Source of the DNA: Bacillota bacterium
GTDB taxonomy: Bacteria > Bacillota > Clostridia > Lachnospirales > Lachnospiraceae
Reading direction: 5' to 3'
Assembly (NCBI GenBank): GCA_023411555.1
Contig: JAEYOQ010000032.1
Location: forward strand, 70,485 to 134,484
DNA length: 64,000 bases
Below are positions 46,866 through 55,973 of the stretch, in pieces (positions within the stretch are counted from its first letter, which is position 1; every line of letters begins with the position of its first letter). The position numbers were made by a program, and so were the translations under genes. The notes below the pieces were generated by a model, which worked only from the letters and a program-made list of their open reading frames with translations, did no database searches and was not told where the DNA came from.

Positions 46866-46982
46866 TTACTCATCAAACAGAACAAAATATTCATGCAAAA
46901 ACAAATGTAATGGATTTTAATGGACAAAAAATAATCTCAACCATTTAGAAGATAAGTTAATATATAGAAAAGGGGGATTAAA

Positions 46983-48497
46983 ATGCAAGTCGAAAGAACG
47001 CCGATTAGCAATTCGATGATTTCAATTCGAGGCATATGTAAATGTTTTTCTTCGAATACAGTGTTAAAAGGAATCGACCTTGATGTCAATGCCGGTGAAG
47101 TTGTTGCTTTAATCGGTGGTAATGGCGCTGGTAAAAGTACCTTAATGAAAATTATCATGGGTGTATATCAACAGGATTCTGGAGAGGTGTACTTGAATGG
47201 AGAGAAAGTTAATCTGAGTAAACCCTCTATCGCACTTGCCCACGGAATTTACTTAGTTCCTCAGGAACCGATGCTTTTTCCGAATATGACAGTAGAAGAA
47301 AATATTACAATGGGTTTCTCTGAAAAGAAGAGCGAATTGCATACCAGATTAGTGCAGATGATAGACCAATTAGGTTGGAATATTAAATTAGAAAGAAAAG
47401 CGAATACATTATCGATCGCTGAGCAACAGTTGGTTGAAATTCTGAAAGGACTTCTTAGGAATGCAAAAATCCTTATTTTGGACGAGCCAACCTCCTCATT
47501 AACCTTTAATGAAATAAAATCTTTATTTACTTTGATAGAAGATTTAAAGAAAAAGGGTATCTGTATCTTTTATATCACCCATCGATTATCAGAGGTATTT
47601 GAAATAGCAACTCATGTAGCTATCATGAGAGATGGAATGATAACTCTGAAAGGATCAGTACAAAACTTTACAAAGGATGATTTAATAAAGGCATTACTTC
47701 CTCCAGAGACTAATTTGAAGACCACAGAGAGATCAGCCGAATTGAATTATTCCAAGCTGACACCGATGCTAGAAGTAAAGGGCTTTAGTGGATACGGATT
47801 TCGTGATATTAACCTGGAGGTTTACCCGGGAGAAATCCTTGGTGTAGCAGGAGTAGTTGGAGCAGGCAGAACGGAATTTGCTACTACAATCTTCGGAATG
47901 GATGAGGTAAAGGCAGGTCAGGTAATCTTAGACGGTGAGGATGTTACCGGTCTTTCTACAATAGAAATCTTGGATAAAGGTATTAACTATGTACCGGAAG
48001 ACAGATATCTGAATGGTATCTTCAAAATTGGCGATGTGTGTTCCAATTTATCCTCGGCATTTTTAAGAAACAGCAGTAAATTCTTCTTAAATACGAAGGC
48101 AGAAGAAAAGCTATCGGATGACTATATTAGGGATTTTAGAATAAAGGTTACAGGACAGGATCAGATTATGGGATCTCTTTCCGGTGGTAATCAACAAAAG
48201 GTAGTTATCGCTAGAGTGCTATCAACAAATCCTAAGGTTGTTATCTTAGATGAACCAACAAGAGGTATTGATGCCGGTGCAAGAGGTGATGTATACACGA
48301 TTATCCATCAATTAAAGAAGCAAGGTGTCGCTGTATTATTAATCTCATCTGATTTTGAAGAAATTGTTGAATTAAGTGATCGTGCAGCTATTATGTATCA
48401 AGGGCGCATTAATCACAGATTCTCCAGAGATGAAATCAACCTGGATAATCTAACGGCGGCAGCTTTTGGTGTATATGAGGAGGAAAAAGTGCTATGA
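46983..48497 (+). CDS. lsrA: AI-2 importer ATPase LsrA
   Basis: 504 residues with two ATPase domains as in ribose/AI-2 importers. Domain 1: GGNGAGKST, LSIAEQQLVE (degenerate signature), ILDEPTSSL. Domain 2: VAGVVGAGRTEF (degenerate Walker A, typical of this class), LSGGNQQKV, ILDEPTRGID. AAAGGGGG precedes the ATG. It is the first gene of lsrACDBF and its stop overlaps the lsrC start by four bases. Confidence 0.92.
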   Translation: MQVERTPISNSMISIRGICKCFSSNTVLKGIDLDVNAGEVVALIGGNGAGKSTLMKIIMGVYQQDSGEVYLNGEKVNLSKPSIALAHGIYLVPQEPMLFPNMTVEENITMGFSEKKSELHTRLVQMIDQLGWNIKLERKANTLSIAEQQLVEILKGLLRNAKILILDEPTSSLTFNEIKSLFTLIEDLKKKGICIFYITHRLSEVFEIATHVAIMRDGMITLKGSVQNFTKDDLIKALLPPETNLKTTERSAELNYSKLTPMLEVKGFSGYGFRDINLEVYPGEILGVAGVVGAGRTEFATTIFGMDEVKAGQVILDGEDVTGLSTIEILDKGINYVPEDRYLNGIFKIGDVCSNLSSAFLRNSSKFFLNTKAEEKLSDDYIRDFRIKVTGQDQIMGSLSGGNQQKVVIARVLSTNPKVVILDEPTRGIDAGARGDVYTIIHQLKKQGVAVLLISSDFEEIVELSDRAAIMYQGRINHRFSRDEINLDNLTAAAFGVYEEEKVL

Positions 48498-49513
48498 AAG
48501 TGCTGAAAAGGATATTAGGGTCAAGAGAGATTTCTTCCTTAACATTTTTAATTGTAATGTTTTTAGGTGTAGGAGCGGTTAATCCTTCTTTTCTCCAAAC
48601 AAAAAATTTACTACTAACCTTTAATGGTAGTGTGGTTTATATCCTTCTGGCGATCGGTATTGCATTTGTTATATTAGCAGGTGAAATTGATGTATCGATC
48701 GGAGCCACACTGGGATTGTCGGCGGCAGTGTCTGCTACCCTGTTAAGGGATGGCAGTTCATGGGTAACGGCGATCGCAGCAGCTATATTAGTAGGAATTA
48801 TAGTAGGACTGATCAACGGTTTTGGTGTTACTGCACTGAAGATCCCTTCTATTATTATGACCTTAGGTGTGAATGGTATCGTAAGAGGAGCAATTTACGT
48901 GTATACCAATGGTAAATGGGTAGAAAATGTACCCTTTGAGTTTAAATCCTTAGCTCAGAGTACCTTATTTAATACTGTGACCTATTTCTTGGCGTTAGCA
49001 ATAGTACTGATGCTGGTTGTACATTTCTTTTTAACTAGAACAAAAAAGGGTCGCTATTTTGCGGCAGTTGGTGATAATGTCTCAGGTGCAAACCTAGTAG
49101 GTATTCCGGTAGACATTACGAAGATAGTCAGCTACATAATCTGTGGTGTGTTTGCATCCATAGGAGGTGTAATGTATGTGGCTCGAGTTGGATTTGTTAC
49201 TCCGACAGCAGGAAATGGTTATGAAATGAAAGCAATCGCAGCTTGTGTGCTTGGTGGTATTAGCTTGACAGGTGGTGTCGGCACAGTACTGGGAGCTGCA
49301 ACCGGAGCGATCATCATGTCATCCATTAGTAGAGTGCTTGTATTCTTAAAGTTCTCGTCGGAATTCGATAATACAATTACTGGTATTATGCTTATTATCA
49401 TCGTTGTTGTAGATGCCTTATTCCAAAAGCGTATGGAGGAAAAGGCGAGACGAGCCAGATTATCAGCAAGAACGTTATCGGATGTAGGAGGTAGTTGCAA
49501 TGTGCAAAAATAA
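48494..49513 (+). CDS. lsrC: AI-2 importer permease LsrC
   Basis: 339 residues with about ten membrane helices. AGEIDVSIGATLGLSA and LGGISLTGGVGTVLGA are the conserved segments of ribose-type permeases. The start overlaps lsrA by four bases, and lsrD begins inside its last 14 bases. Confidence 0.9.
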   Translation: MKVLKRILGSREISSLTFLIVMFLGVGAVNPSFLQTKNLLLTFNGSVVYILLAIGIAFVILAGEIDVSIGATLGLSAAVSATLLRDGSSWVTAIAAAILVGIIVGLINGFGVTALKIPSIIMTLGVNGIVRGAIYVYTNGKWVENVPFEFKSLAQSTLFNTVTYFLALAIVLMLVVHFFLTRTKKGRYFAAVGDNVSGANLVGIPVDITKIVSYIICGVFASIGGVMYVARVGFVTPTAGNGYEMKAIAACVLGGISLTGGVGTVLGAATGAIIMSSISRVLVFLKFSSEFDNTITGIMLIIIVVVDALFQKRMEEKARRARLSARTLSDVGGSCNVQK

Positions 49514-50504
49514 GATGAAACAAAAATTATTGCGTTGGGAAAACTCTCTGATCCTTTTACTTGTTGCAGAGATTATCGTTTTCGGATTGTTGAATCCCAA
49601 ATTCCTACAAGCGAAGGTTTTGCTTGGAAGTATTAATGATTTTATTCCGATCTGTATCATTTCCGTATTTGTAACCTTTGTGTTAATCACGGGAGGTATG
49701 GACATACAGGCAGGCTCCATCGTTGGTTTGAGCTCGATATCTCTTGGAGTTCTATGGCAGGATGCCGGTTTGAATATATGGGTAGCGGCCCTTGTAGCTA
49801 TACTCATTGGTGCTTTTTGTGGAGCAATCAGTGGTTTTCTGGTAGCCTTTACCGGTGTACAGCCAATGGTTGTAACCCTTGGTGGACAGTTTCTATATTC
49901 CGGACTTGCATTGTCGGTTGTTAATTTATCATCCTCCAGCGCCTTTGAAGGAATTAGTAAGTTCCCCAGTTCTTTCATTCAGCTGGGAACTGGAAAAGTA
50001 TTCGGGATACCGAATCAGGTACTTATATTTGTAGGATTGATTATCATAGGCTATATTCTTCTGCATAGGACGAAATATGGTAGATATATATTCCTCTGCG
50101 GAATCAATAAGAATGCAGCAAAATATTCTGGTATAAAGACAAAGTGGATTGTGACTAGCACCTATGTTCTGTCAGGAATGAGCGCATCCATAGCAGGAAT
50201 CCTATTAACCAGTTATCTGGGCTCCGCAAGAGCAGATTTAGGAAAGGAATTAACCCTTCCGATCATCACAGCGGTTGTGTTAGGAGGTACATCTAATCTT
50301 GGAGGAAAAGGAGGTGTAATAGGTACAGCCTTAGCAGCAGTAGTCATTGGTATTATGAGATTTGGATTAGTAATGGCTGGATTATCCACCCAATACCTTG
50401 ATATCCCAATCGGTATTCTGTTAGTAGCAACCGTTGCAGCAAGAATGTTATCGGATAATTCGAAATTTAAGAAAAGTTTTACTAAGCTGTTTAAGAGGGC
50501 GTAA
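49500..50504 (+). CDS. lsrD: AI-2 importer permease LsrD
   Basis: 334 residues, about ten membrane helices, the second ribose-type permease (GGMDIQAGSIVGLSSI, VLGGTSNLGGKGGVIG). It starts within the lsrC end with GGAGG eight bases upstream, which favours coupled translation and a 1:1 permease pair. Confidence 0.9.
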   Translation: MCKNKMKQKLLRWENSLILLLVAEIIVFGLLNPKFLQAKVLLGSINDFIPICIISVFVTFVLITGGMDIQAGSIVGLSSISLGVLWQDAGLNIWVAALVAILIGAFCGAISGFLVAFTGVQPMVVTLGGQFLYSGLALSVVNLSSSSAFEGISKFPSSFIQLGTGKVFGIPNQVLIFVGLIIIGYILLHRTKYGRYIFLCGINKNAAKYSGIKTKWIVTSTYVLSGMSASIAGILLTSYLGSARADLGKELTLPIITAVVLGGTSNLGGKGGVIGTALAAVVIGIMRFGLVMAGLSTQYLDIPIGILLVATVAARMLSDNSKFKKSFTKLFKRA

Positions 50505-50576
50505 TTGCCCAGTCCCATTGGTTATTATAATTTTATAATAATAAACCCTATATAATGAATAAGAGGAGAAGAGCGT

Positions 50577-51701
50577 ATGAAAAAGAAATTCTTAAGCATT
50601 TTATTATGTGCAACAATCGCAGGTTCCTTATTAACCGGATGTGGTCAGAAGGAAAGCAATAGTACTGACACTAATGATACACCCAAGGCTACACAGGGTA
50701 CAGAGCAGCAAGCTGGTAATAAAGATGATGAAATCGTTGTTACCTTTATTCCTAAGTTATCAGGAAATGCATTCTTTGAATCTGCAAATGCAGGTGCGCA
50801 GGAGCATGCAGCTAAGGTAGGCGGATATAAGGTTAATTATGATGGTAATCCAGAGGCTTCTGTTGCTAACCAGGTTGCAATTATCAATAACGCAATTGCA
50901 CAGGGTGCAGACGCAATCGCAGTATCTTCCGTTGATGCAACTGGTCTTGATGCAGCAATGAAAAAAGCAATGGAAGAGGGACTCGCAGTTGTAACTTGGG
51001 ACTCCGATGTATCCAATGATGCACGTTCCTTAATGGTATCCCAGGGAACACCGGAACAGCTCGGTCAGATGTTAGTTGATATGGCTGCAGAGGGTATGGA
51101 AGATCCCTATGCTGATGATGTAACTTATGTATGGCATTATTCACAGGCAACCGTTGCTGACCAGAACTCCTGGCAGGTAGCTGGTGAGGCTTATATTAAA
51201 GAAAAATATCCCAACTGGACTAATGTAGCTCCTGACAACTTCTATAGTGAGCAGGATGCAGAAAAGGCAATTAGCGTTGGTGAGTCTATTTTAACAACTT
51301 ATCCTGATATTACAGCTATTATCTGTAATGACTCTACAGCATTACCTGGACAGGCTCAGGCAGCTCAGAATCTTGGTTTAACCTCTAAGGATGTTGTGAT
51401 TACTGGTTTTGCAGCTCCTAACTCCATGAAGGATTACTGCCGTGCAGGAATCGTAGAGAGATGGGGACTTTGGGATTGTAAGGTACAAGGAGCTATGGGT
51501 GCTTACTTAGGCTACTGGTTAGCTGCTGGTAATACCTTCAAGGTTGGCGACAAGATTGATATCCCGGAGATTGGTACAGTAGAGGTACAGCCTAATACCG
51601 TATTAGATCCCAATGCATATACCGCAGATGATTCAGGTGTTGTAATTCTTCCTGAGAGAACCGTATTTGATATCAACAATATGGATAACTATGATTTCTA
51701 A
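50577..51701 (+). CDS. lsrB: AI-2-binding lipoprotein LsrB, non-canonical pocket
   Basis: 374 residues. Lipobox LTGC puts the lipidated Cys at 22. The mature protein aligns to E. coli LsrB without gaps around the ligand site. Of the six canonical AI-2 contacts, Lys60, Asp142, Asp195 and Gln196 are kept (IPKLSGNAFF, TWDSD, VADQNSW), while those equivalent to Pro220 and Ala222 are Asn251 and Ser253 (ICNDSTALPG). The C terminus MDNYDF matches the KYDF end of E. coli LsrB. Non-canonical LsrB receptors that still bind AI-2 are known from Clostridium saccharobutylicum. GAGGAG precedes the ATG. Confidence 0.9.
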   Translation: MKKKFLSILLCATIAGSLLTGCGQKESNSTDTNDTPKATQGTEQQAGNKDDEIVVTFIPKLSGNAFFESANAGAQEHAAKVGGYKVNYDGNPEASVANQVAIINNAIAQGADAIAVSSVDATGLDAAMKKAMEEGLAVVTWDSDVSNDARSLMVSQGTPEQLGQMLVDMAAEGMEDPYADDVTYVWHYSQATVADQNSWQVAGEAYIKEKYPNWTNVAPDNFYSEQDAEKAISVGESILTTYPDITAIICNDSTALPGQAQAAQNLGLTSKDVVITGFAAPNSMKDYCRAGIVERWGLWDCKVQGAMGAYLGYWLAAGNTFKVGDKIDIPEIGTVEVQPNTVLDPNAYTADDSGVVILPERTVFDINNMDNYDF

Positions 51702-51721
51702 TTAAAATTTTTACTGGATAG

Positions 51722-51760
51722 ATCCTTAAGTTGGATAGATAAGATGTCCAGCTTAAGGAT
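51722..51760 (+). other. Intercistronic stem-loop between lsrB and lsrF
   Basis: ATCCTTAAG (51722-51730) pairs with CTTAAGGAT (51752-51760), extended by TTGGA/TCCAG with one G-T pair: 14 bp. No T run. It sits 20 bases after the lsrB stop and may protect the lsrB message 3' end or reduce read-through into lsrF. Confidence 0.65.
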
Positions 51761-51828
51761 ATATCTTATTACTTGTGTTAGTTCCAATTTTAACTAATAT
51801 ATATTTTAAAGCCAAAGGAGGATAAAAA

Positions 51829-52710
51829 ATGGCAGATACAGATGGAATGAAGGTAGCTAAGGATTATCATGTGAATACACCATTTGCTAAGCAGGGTGGA
51901 TATCATGTAAAGGGAATGTCTGATGTAGATTGGGGTATGAAAACCCGTTTATCAAGCATATTTAGCCCCGAGAGTGGACGTACCGTTATGTTAGCCTTTG
52001 ACCATGGCTATTTTATGGGTTCAACTGCAGGACTTGAGAGACTTGACATCGTTATTCCTCCGGTTCTTGATCATGTGGATGTGTTGATGGGTACTCGTGG
52101 TGCTCTTCGTACTTGTATTTCACCAAGTACGGGCAAGGCCGTGGCACTTCGTGTAAGTTGCGGATCATCCGTTATAAAGGATGATTTAAGTCATGAGATC
52201 ATCGGAGTTGATATTGAGGATGCTATTCGTATGAATGCTGCATGTATGGCTGTTCAGACCTTTATCGGTGCGGATGGTGAAACATCAAGCTTAGAGAATC
52301 TATGTAAGACTGTGGATGCTGGTAACCGTTATGGAATTCCTACCATGGGTGTTGTGGCTGTTGGTAAGCAAATGGAGAGAACCAGTCGTTTCTTTAAATT
52401 AGCGACTCGTATACTTCCTGAGTTAGGAGCTCATATCGTAAAGACATATTACTGTGAAGATTTTGAAGAGATTACTTCGGCATGCCCTGTACCGATTGTT
52501 GTTGCAGGCGGTAAGAAGCTTCCGGAAGATGAAGCTTTGGAGATGTGCTATCGTGCAATTGCCGAGGGTGCTGCAGGTATCGATATGGGAAGGAATATAT
52601 TCCAGAGCTTAGATCCCGTAGCAATGGCTCAAGCGGTTAAGATGGTTGTTCATCAAAATGCTACCAGCAAAGAGGCTTACGAATTCTTCTTAGATACAAA
52701 GAGAAGCTAA
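51829..52710 (+). CDS. lsrF: 3-hydroxy-2,4-pentadione-5-phosphate thiolase LsrF
   Basis: 293 residues, class I aldolase-like barrel, very close to E. coli LsrF: MLAFDHGYFMGSTAGLER, VLMGTRGALR, the Schiff-base Lys in IVKTYYCEDF, IVVAGGKKLPE and GIDMGRNIFQS. It transfers an acetyl group from phospho-HPD to CoA, yielding acetyl-CoA and DHAP, so AI-2 ends as carbon source. AAAGGAGG precedes the ATG. Last gene of the lsr operon; a long terminator follows. Confidence 0.95.
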   Translation: MADTDGMKVAKDYHVNTPFAKQGGYHVKGMSDVDWGMKTRLSSIFSPESGRTVMLAFDHGYFMGSTAGLERLDIVIPPVLDHVDVLMGTRGALRTCISPSTGKAVALRVSCGSSVIKDDLSHEIIGVDIEDAIRMNAACMAVQTFIGADGETSSLENLCKTVDAGNRYGIPTMGVVAVGKQMERTSRFFKLATRILPELGAHIVKTYYCEDFEEITSACPVPIVVAGGKKLPEDEALEMCYRAIAEGAAGIDMGRNIFQSLDPVAMAQAVKMVVHQNATSKEAYEFFLDTKRS

Positions 52711-52773
52711 GCTACAATTCTACTCATATACATGTCATAATTAATGTTAAGTAGGGTCTGATTGAAGAGAAAG

Positions 52774-52873
52774 AGGAGAAGAAGGGGTTCTTCATACACT
52801 ATAGCTAAGGAATGAGGCAGGAGCCGCATATCCTAGTCTTGGTGTATAGAGATCTCGATTCTTCTCTTTTTTT
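52774..52873 (+). terminator. Long structured terminator after lsrF
   Basis: AGGAGAAGAA (52774-52783) pairs with TTCTTCTCTT (52859-52868), with further stems inside (ATACAC/GTGTAT, AGGA/TCCT) and a run of seven T. The hairpin is about 95 bases, longer than a normal terminator. Confidence 0.7.
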
Positions 52874-52917
52874 ATTAATCTGTGAATGCATCGTTCTATT
52901 ATAAAAGGAGGCTATTA

Positions 52918-54903
52918 ATGAGGAGTATAAAGACAAAATTAGTTTTGTGGTTTTCTTTATTAATTTTGACAACATCAGCAGTTATAGGTGGAGTGTCGAT
53001 TAAGATAACAACAAAACAGTTTAACGATGAGGCGAAGAAAACAATTGTTTCCTTGACACAGGAGGCTGCAGAAATAACAGCCAGTAGAATGATGGTCCAT
53101 ACGCAATCTTTAGAAGCAATAGCATCCTTAGAGGTTATAGAGGGTATGATATGGAAGGAGCAAAAGCCGGTAATTCGAGGCCAGATGGATCACCTGGATT
53201 TTCTGGATCTAGGTGTCATGGATATGAATGGTAATGTGAATTATGTCAGTGGTACTTCGAGTCAAATCGGTTCTACTGACCCTGTCCTAAAGGTATTAGA
53301 CGGGAAACTGATTACCAATTTTATGGTTGACTTTAAGACGAATACGATCATCATCGTATTTGCTACGCCGATTATGCAAGAGGGTAAGGTAGTCGGTGCT
53401 TTGTTAGGGCGAAGTGATGGTAATACCCTCAGTAATATTACAGATGATATCAGCTATGGAGAAAATGGCTATGCCTACATGATTAATGGAGAGGGTACCG
53501 TAATAGCCCATCCCGATCGGGAACTGGTTTTACAGCAGTATAATTTTATCGAAGCGGCCAAAGACGATGAGGCACTTAAGCCGATGGCGGATATCACTGA
53601 ACAGATGATCCTAAATAAGGCTGGAGAAACGAACCTTAATCAGCGGGGGGAAGAAGCTATTTGTGGCTTTGCTCCAGTTCCGGATACGGATTGGATATTA
53701 GTATTAAGAGCAGATCAGGAGGAGGTCTTAAGCAGTCTCCCGATCATCCTTCGTTCCATTGTTATCGTAACGATACTTGCACTGACCATTAGTATAGTGA
53801 TAACTTACTTCATCGGTAATTCTCTCATCACTCCCTTAATCGAAGGTATCAAACATCTAAATGGAATTGCTAATTTTGATATCAGTCATGACGTGAGTCC
53901 TAAGTATCTCGAGATGAAGGATGAAATTGGTGTATTTGGTAAATCGGTGGATAGTATTACAAAGAATTTTCGTGAGATGTTGCATGAACTAAAGTCGGTA
54001 TCGGAGAAGATAGGGGAATTCTCGAGTGGTGTTTCGACAGCTTCTCAAGCCTCCTCCGTACATATTAATGAGGTCACAAAGGTCATTGAAGAAATTGCCA
54101 ACGGTGCATATGAGCAATCTAAGAATACAGACGATAGTTCTCAAAAAGCCGACTTACTTGGTGCGAACATAGACGATAATCTGAATAAAACGATTACCTT
54201 ATATGATAATGCAACTATTGCAACATCTGTTGTAGAGCAAGGGATGGAGGAAATCTCACATTTAATATTAATTACTGGGGAGTGTAACAACGAGACAAAA
54301 GAGATCAATCGTGTAATCAGGCTGACGGAGAACAGTGCAGTAAAGATTAGAGAAGCTAGTGACTTTATAACCTCCCTGGCGGAGCAATCGAACCTATTAG
54401 CCTTGAATGCCGCAATTGAGGCTGCAAGAGCAGGAGAGGCAGGAAAGGGCTTTGCCGTTGTAGCAAGTGAAATGCAAAAGCTGGCACAACAATCCGCAGA
54501 TCATTCAAAGTCAATTAATGATATTGTAAAGGAACTATATCTTAATGCTCATGATGCGGTAAGAGCGGTTGATAAGATATCTGCTATTATCCATGAGCAA
54601 AACAAGAGCGTACTTCAAAGTAATGATGAATTTCTGAAGATTGAAGAGGCTGTAAATGTGGCAATTGAAATGGCAAACCATCTTAAGACTTCCGGAGAAC
54701 GTATGGGTGTCATGAAGAATGAAATCTTAGATTCCATGATGAATCTATCGGCGATCGCAGAAGAAAATTCTGCATCTACCGAAGAGGTCCTTTCGTCCAT
54801 GGAAGAACAGGCAGCTAGTATCAATCAATTGGCTGAGACAAGTGAAGTATTAGCCGGACTTTCCAGGAACCTTCAGGAGATGATCGGAAAATTTACTTAT
54901 TAA
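52918..54903 (+). CDS. Methyl-accepting chemotaxis protein with Cache-type sensor
   Basis: 661 residues. Membrane helices at about 6-26 and 275-298 enclose a double-Cache-like sensor region (YMINGEGTVIAHPDRE). A HAMP segment follows, then a signalling domain with the hairpin tip EQSNLLALNAAIEAARAGE. No NWETF-like CheR tether. ATG 52918 has AAAGGAGG upstream; a longer frame from 52882 is rejected. The gene begins 45 bases after the lsr terminator. Cache chemoreceptors that bind AI-2 are known, and the position makes that a fair guess here. Confidence 0.92.
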   Translation: MRSIKTKLVLWFSLLILTTSAVIGGVSIKITTKQFNDEAKKTIVSLTQEAAEITASRMMVHTQSLEAIASLEVIEGMIWKEQKPVIRGQMDHLDFLDLGVMDMNGNVNYVSGTSSQIGSTDPVLKVLDGKLITNFMVDFKTNTIIIVFATPIMQEGKVVGALLGRSDGNTLSNITDDISYGENGYAYMINGEGTVIAHPDRELVLQQYNFIEAAKDDEALKPMADITEQMILNKAGETNLNQRGEEAICGFAPVPDTDWILVLRADQEEVLSSLPIILRSIVIVTILALTISIVITYFIGNSLITPLIEGIKHLNGIANFDISHDVSPKYLEMKDEIGVFGKSVDSITKNFREMLHELKSVSEKIGEFSSGVSTASQASSVHINEVTKVIEEIANGAYEQSKNTDDSSQKADLLGANIDDNLNKTITLYDNATIATSVVEQGMEEISHLILITGECNNETKEINRVIRLTENSAVKIREASDFITSLAEQSNLLALNAAIEAARAGEAGKGFAVVASEMQKLAQQSADHSKSINDIVKELYLNAHDAVRAVDKISAIIHEQNKSVLQSNDEFLKIEEAVNVAIEMANHLKTSGERMGVMKNEILDSMMNLSAIAEENSASTEEVLSSMEEQAASINQLAETSEVLAGLSRNLQEMIGKFTY

Positions 54904-54986
54904 TACGATATTCACGGCTAATCCGTAACTTCCTGTAGAAGGCACATATAATATAACTAGAATAATATGTGAATCAGAGGATGATT

Positions 54987-55583
54987 ATGGAGCAATCTAG
55001 TTCTGCCCCACTGGGTATGATATTTCTTAGTGATAATGTATTACATGTCAACAGCGCTATAATTGATGAAGTTGTTGCCGATACCGCGAGAACAGGCTAT
55101 ATGATAATTTCTTTTGCGGCAAGTGATGAGAATAGTGTAATTTACAGAGAAGAAATCAGACTTAATGTTGGGGATGACACCATTATCATAGATGAGAATG
55201 GGGTATTACTTGATATGTATGATTTGGATGAGGGGATGCAAATTGACGCAGATTTTTCTTCTGCCATGACAAGAAGTATTCCTCCTCAAGCAAGTGCCTT
55301 CCGGATTGTTGTATTGGATGAGGAAGTCTCTGAGGAGATAACAGTAGATCGTGTCGTGAGTGTGGATACAAATAATAACTTTCTCCTCACCGGAAGTCCC
55401 TATGACATGTATGATCAGATGATTTTTACCATCTCAGACGAAACAGTGATTCTAAACCAGGATAATAATCCGATTTCCTTAGGAGATATTCAGCCGGGAC
55501 AATTGGTACGGGTGGAGCACGCCATATTCCAGACCCTCAGCATACCTCCACAATCCCCTGCCTATCGGGTGGAGATTTTATAA
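54987..55583 (+). CDS. Hypothetical protein with two internal repeats
   Basis: 198 residues, no signal peptide or membrane segment. Two related halves each end in a SIPPQ..A(F/Y)R(I/V) element (SIPPQASAFRIVVL and SIPPQSPAYRVEIL) and contain TIIIDENG or TVILNQDNN; each is probably a small beta-barrel. No family recognised. ATG 54987 has AGAGG six bases upstream. A terminator follows (55654). Confidence 0.6.
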   Translation: MEQSSSAPLGMIFLSDNVLHVNSAIIDEVVADTARTGYMIISFAASDENSVIYREEIRLNVGDDTIIIDENGVLLDMYDLDEGMQIDADFSSAMTRSIPPQASAFRIVVLDEEVSEEITVDRVVSVDTNNNFLLTGSPYDMYDQMIFTISDETVILNQDNNPISLGDIQPGQLVRVEHAIFQTLSIPPQSPAYRVEIL

Positions 55584-55973
55584 AAGCATAGGTTGGATAA
55601 AACCTGCTAAGGCTAAAAAGATAATAGGTATTACAACTCATGTTTTATATTGGAAAAGAGCATCAGCCCACAAGCTGATGCTCTTTTTGTTATAGGCAAT
55701 GCACACAAAAAACTTACGCCTATTTTTTATGCGTGGTCATATTCAGGTCACATTCAAGATCTATATTAGGTACATCGATGAACATTACAGCTGTAATTGA
55801 GATATTTAAGCACTATTCGCAATAGGGAAAATACAAGCAGATTAATCCTCGGATCATTCATAACTGCAAAAATGTACGATACCTGTTGTAAAGCTTGTAG
55901 CAAATTAGATAATGAGAATAAAGATGTGGTGAATATAGACCGCATTAATGATAATCATAGAAAGAGGTAGAGT
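55584..55973. other. 390-base non-coding stretch upstream of the HrtB-like gene
   Basis: Contains the terminator at 55654 and the perfect palindrome ATTACAGCTGTAAT (55784-55797), which may be a regulator site for the transporter operon. Otherwise AT-rich without a gene. Confidence 0.5.
55654..55688 (+). terminator. Rho-independent terminator
   Basis: AAAAGAGCATCAGC (55654-55667) pairs perfectly with GCTGATGCTCTTTT (55674-55687), ending in T5. Confidence 0.9.

Larger units (their letters stand above)
46575..46982. other. Divergent lsrR-lsrA regulatory region
   Basis: 408 bases without a gene. It holds both promoters (46675-46703 and 46837-46865) with 133 bases between their -35 boxes. The base composition is very AT-rich. 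The motif CAATATGT occurs at each promoter. Confidence 0.8.

Noticed and set aside
49475..49978. Minus-strand 167-codon open frame opposite lsrD
   Set aside because: Mirror of a conserved permease; Thr/Pro-rich translation typical of the reverse of membrane helices.
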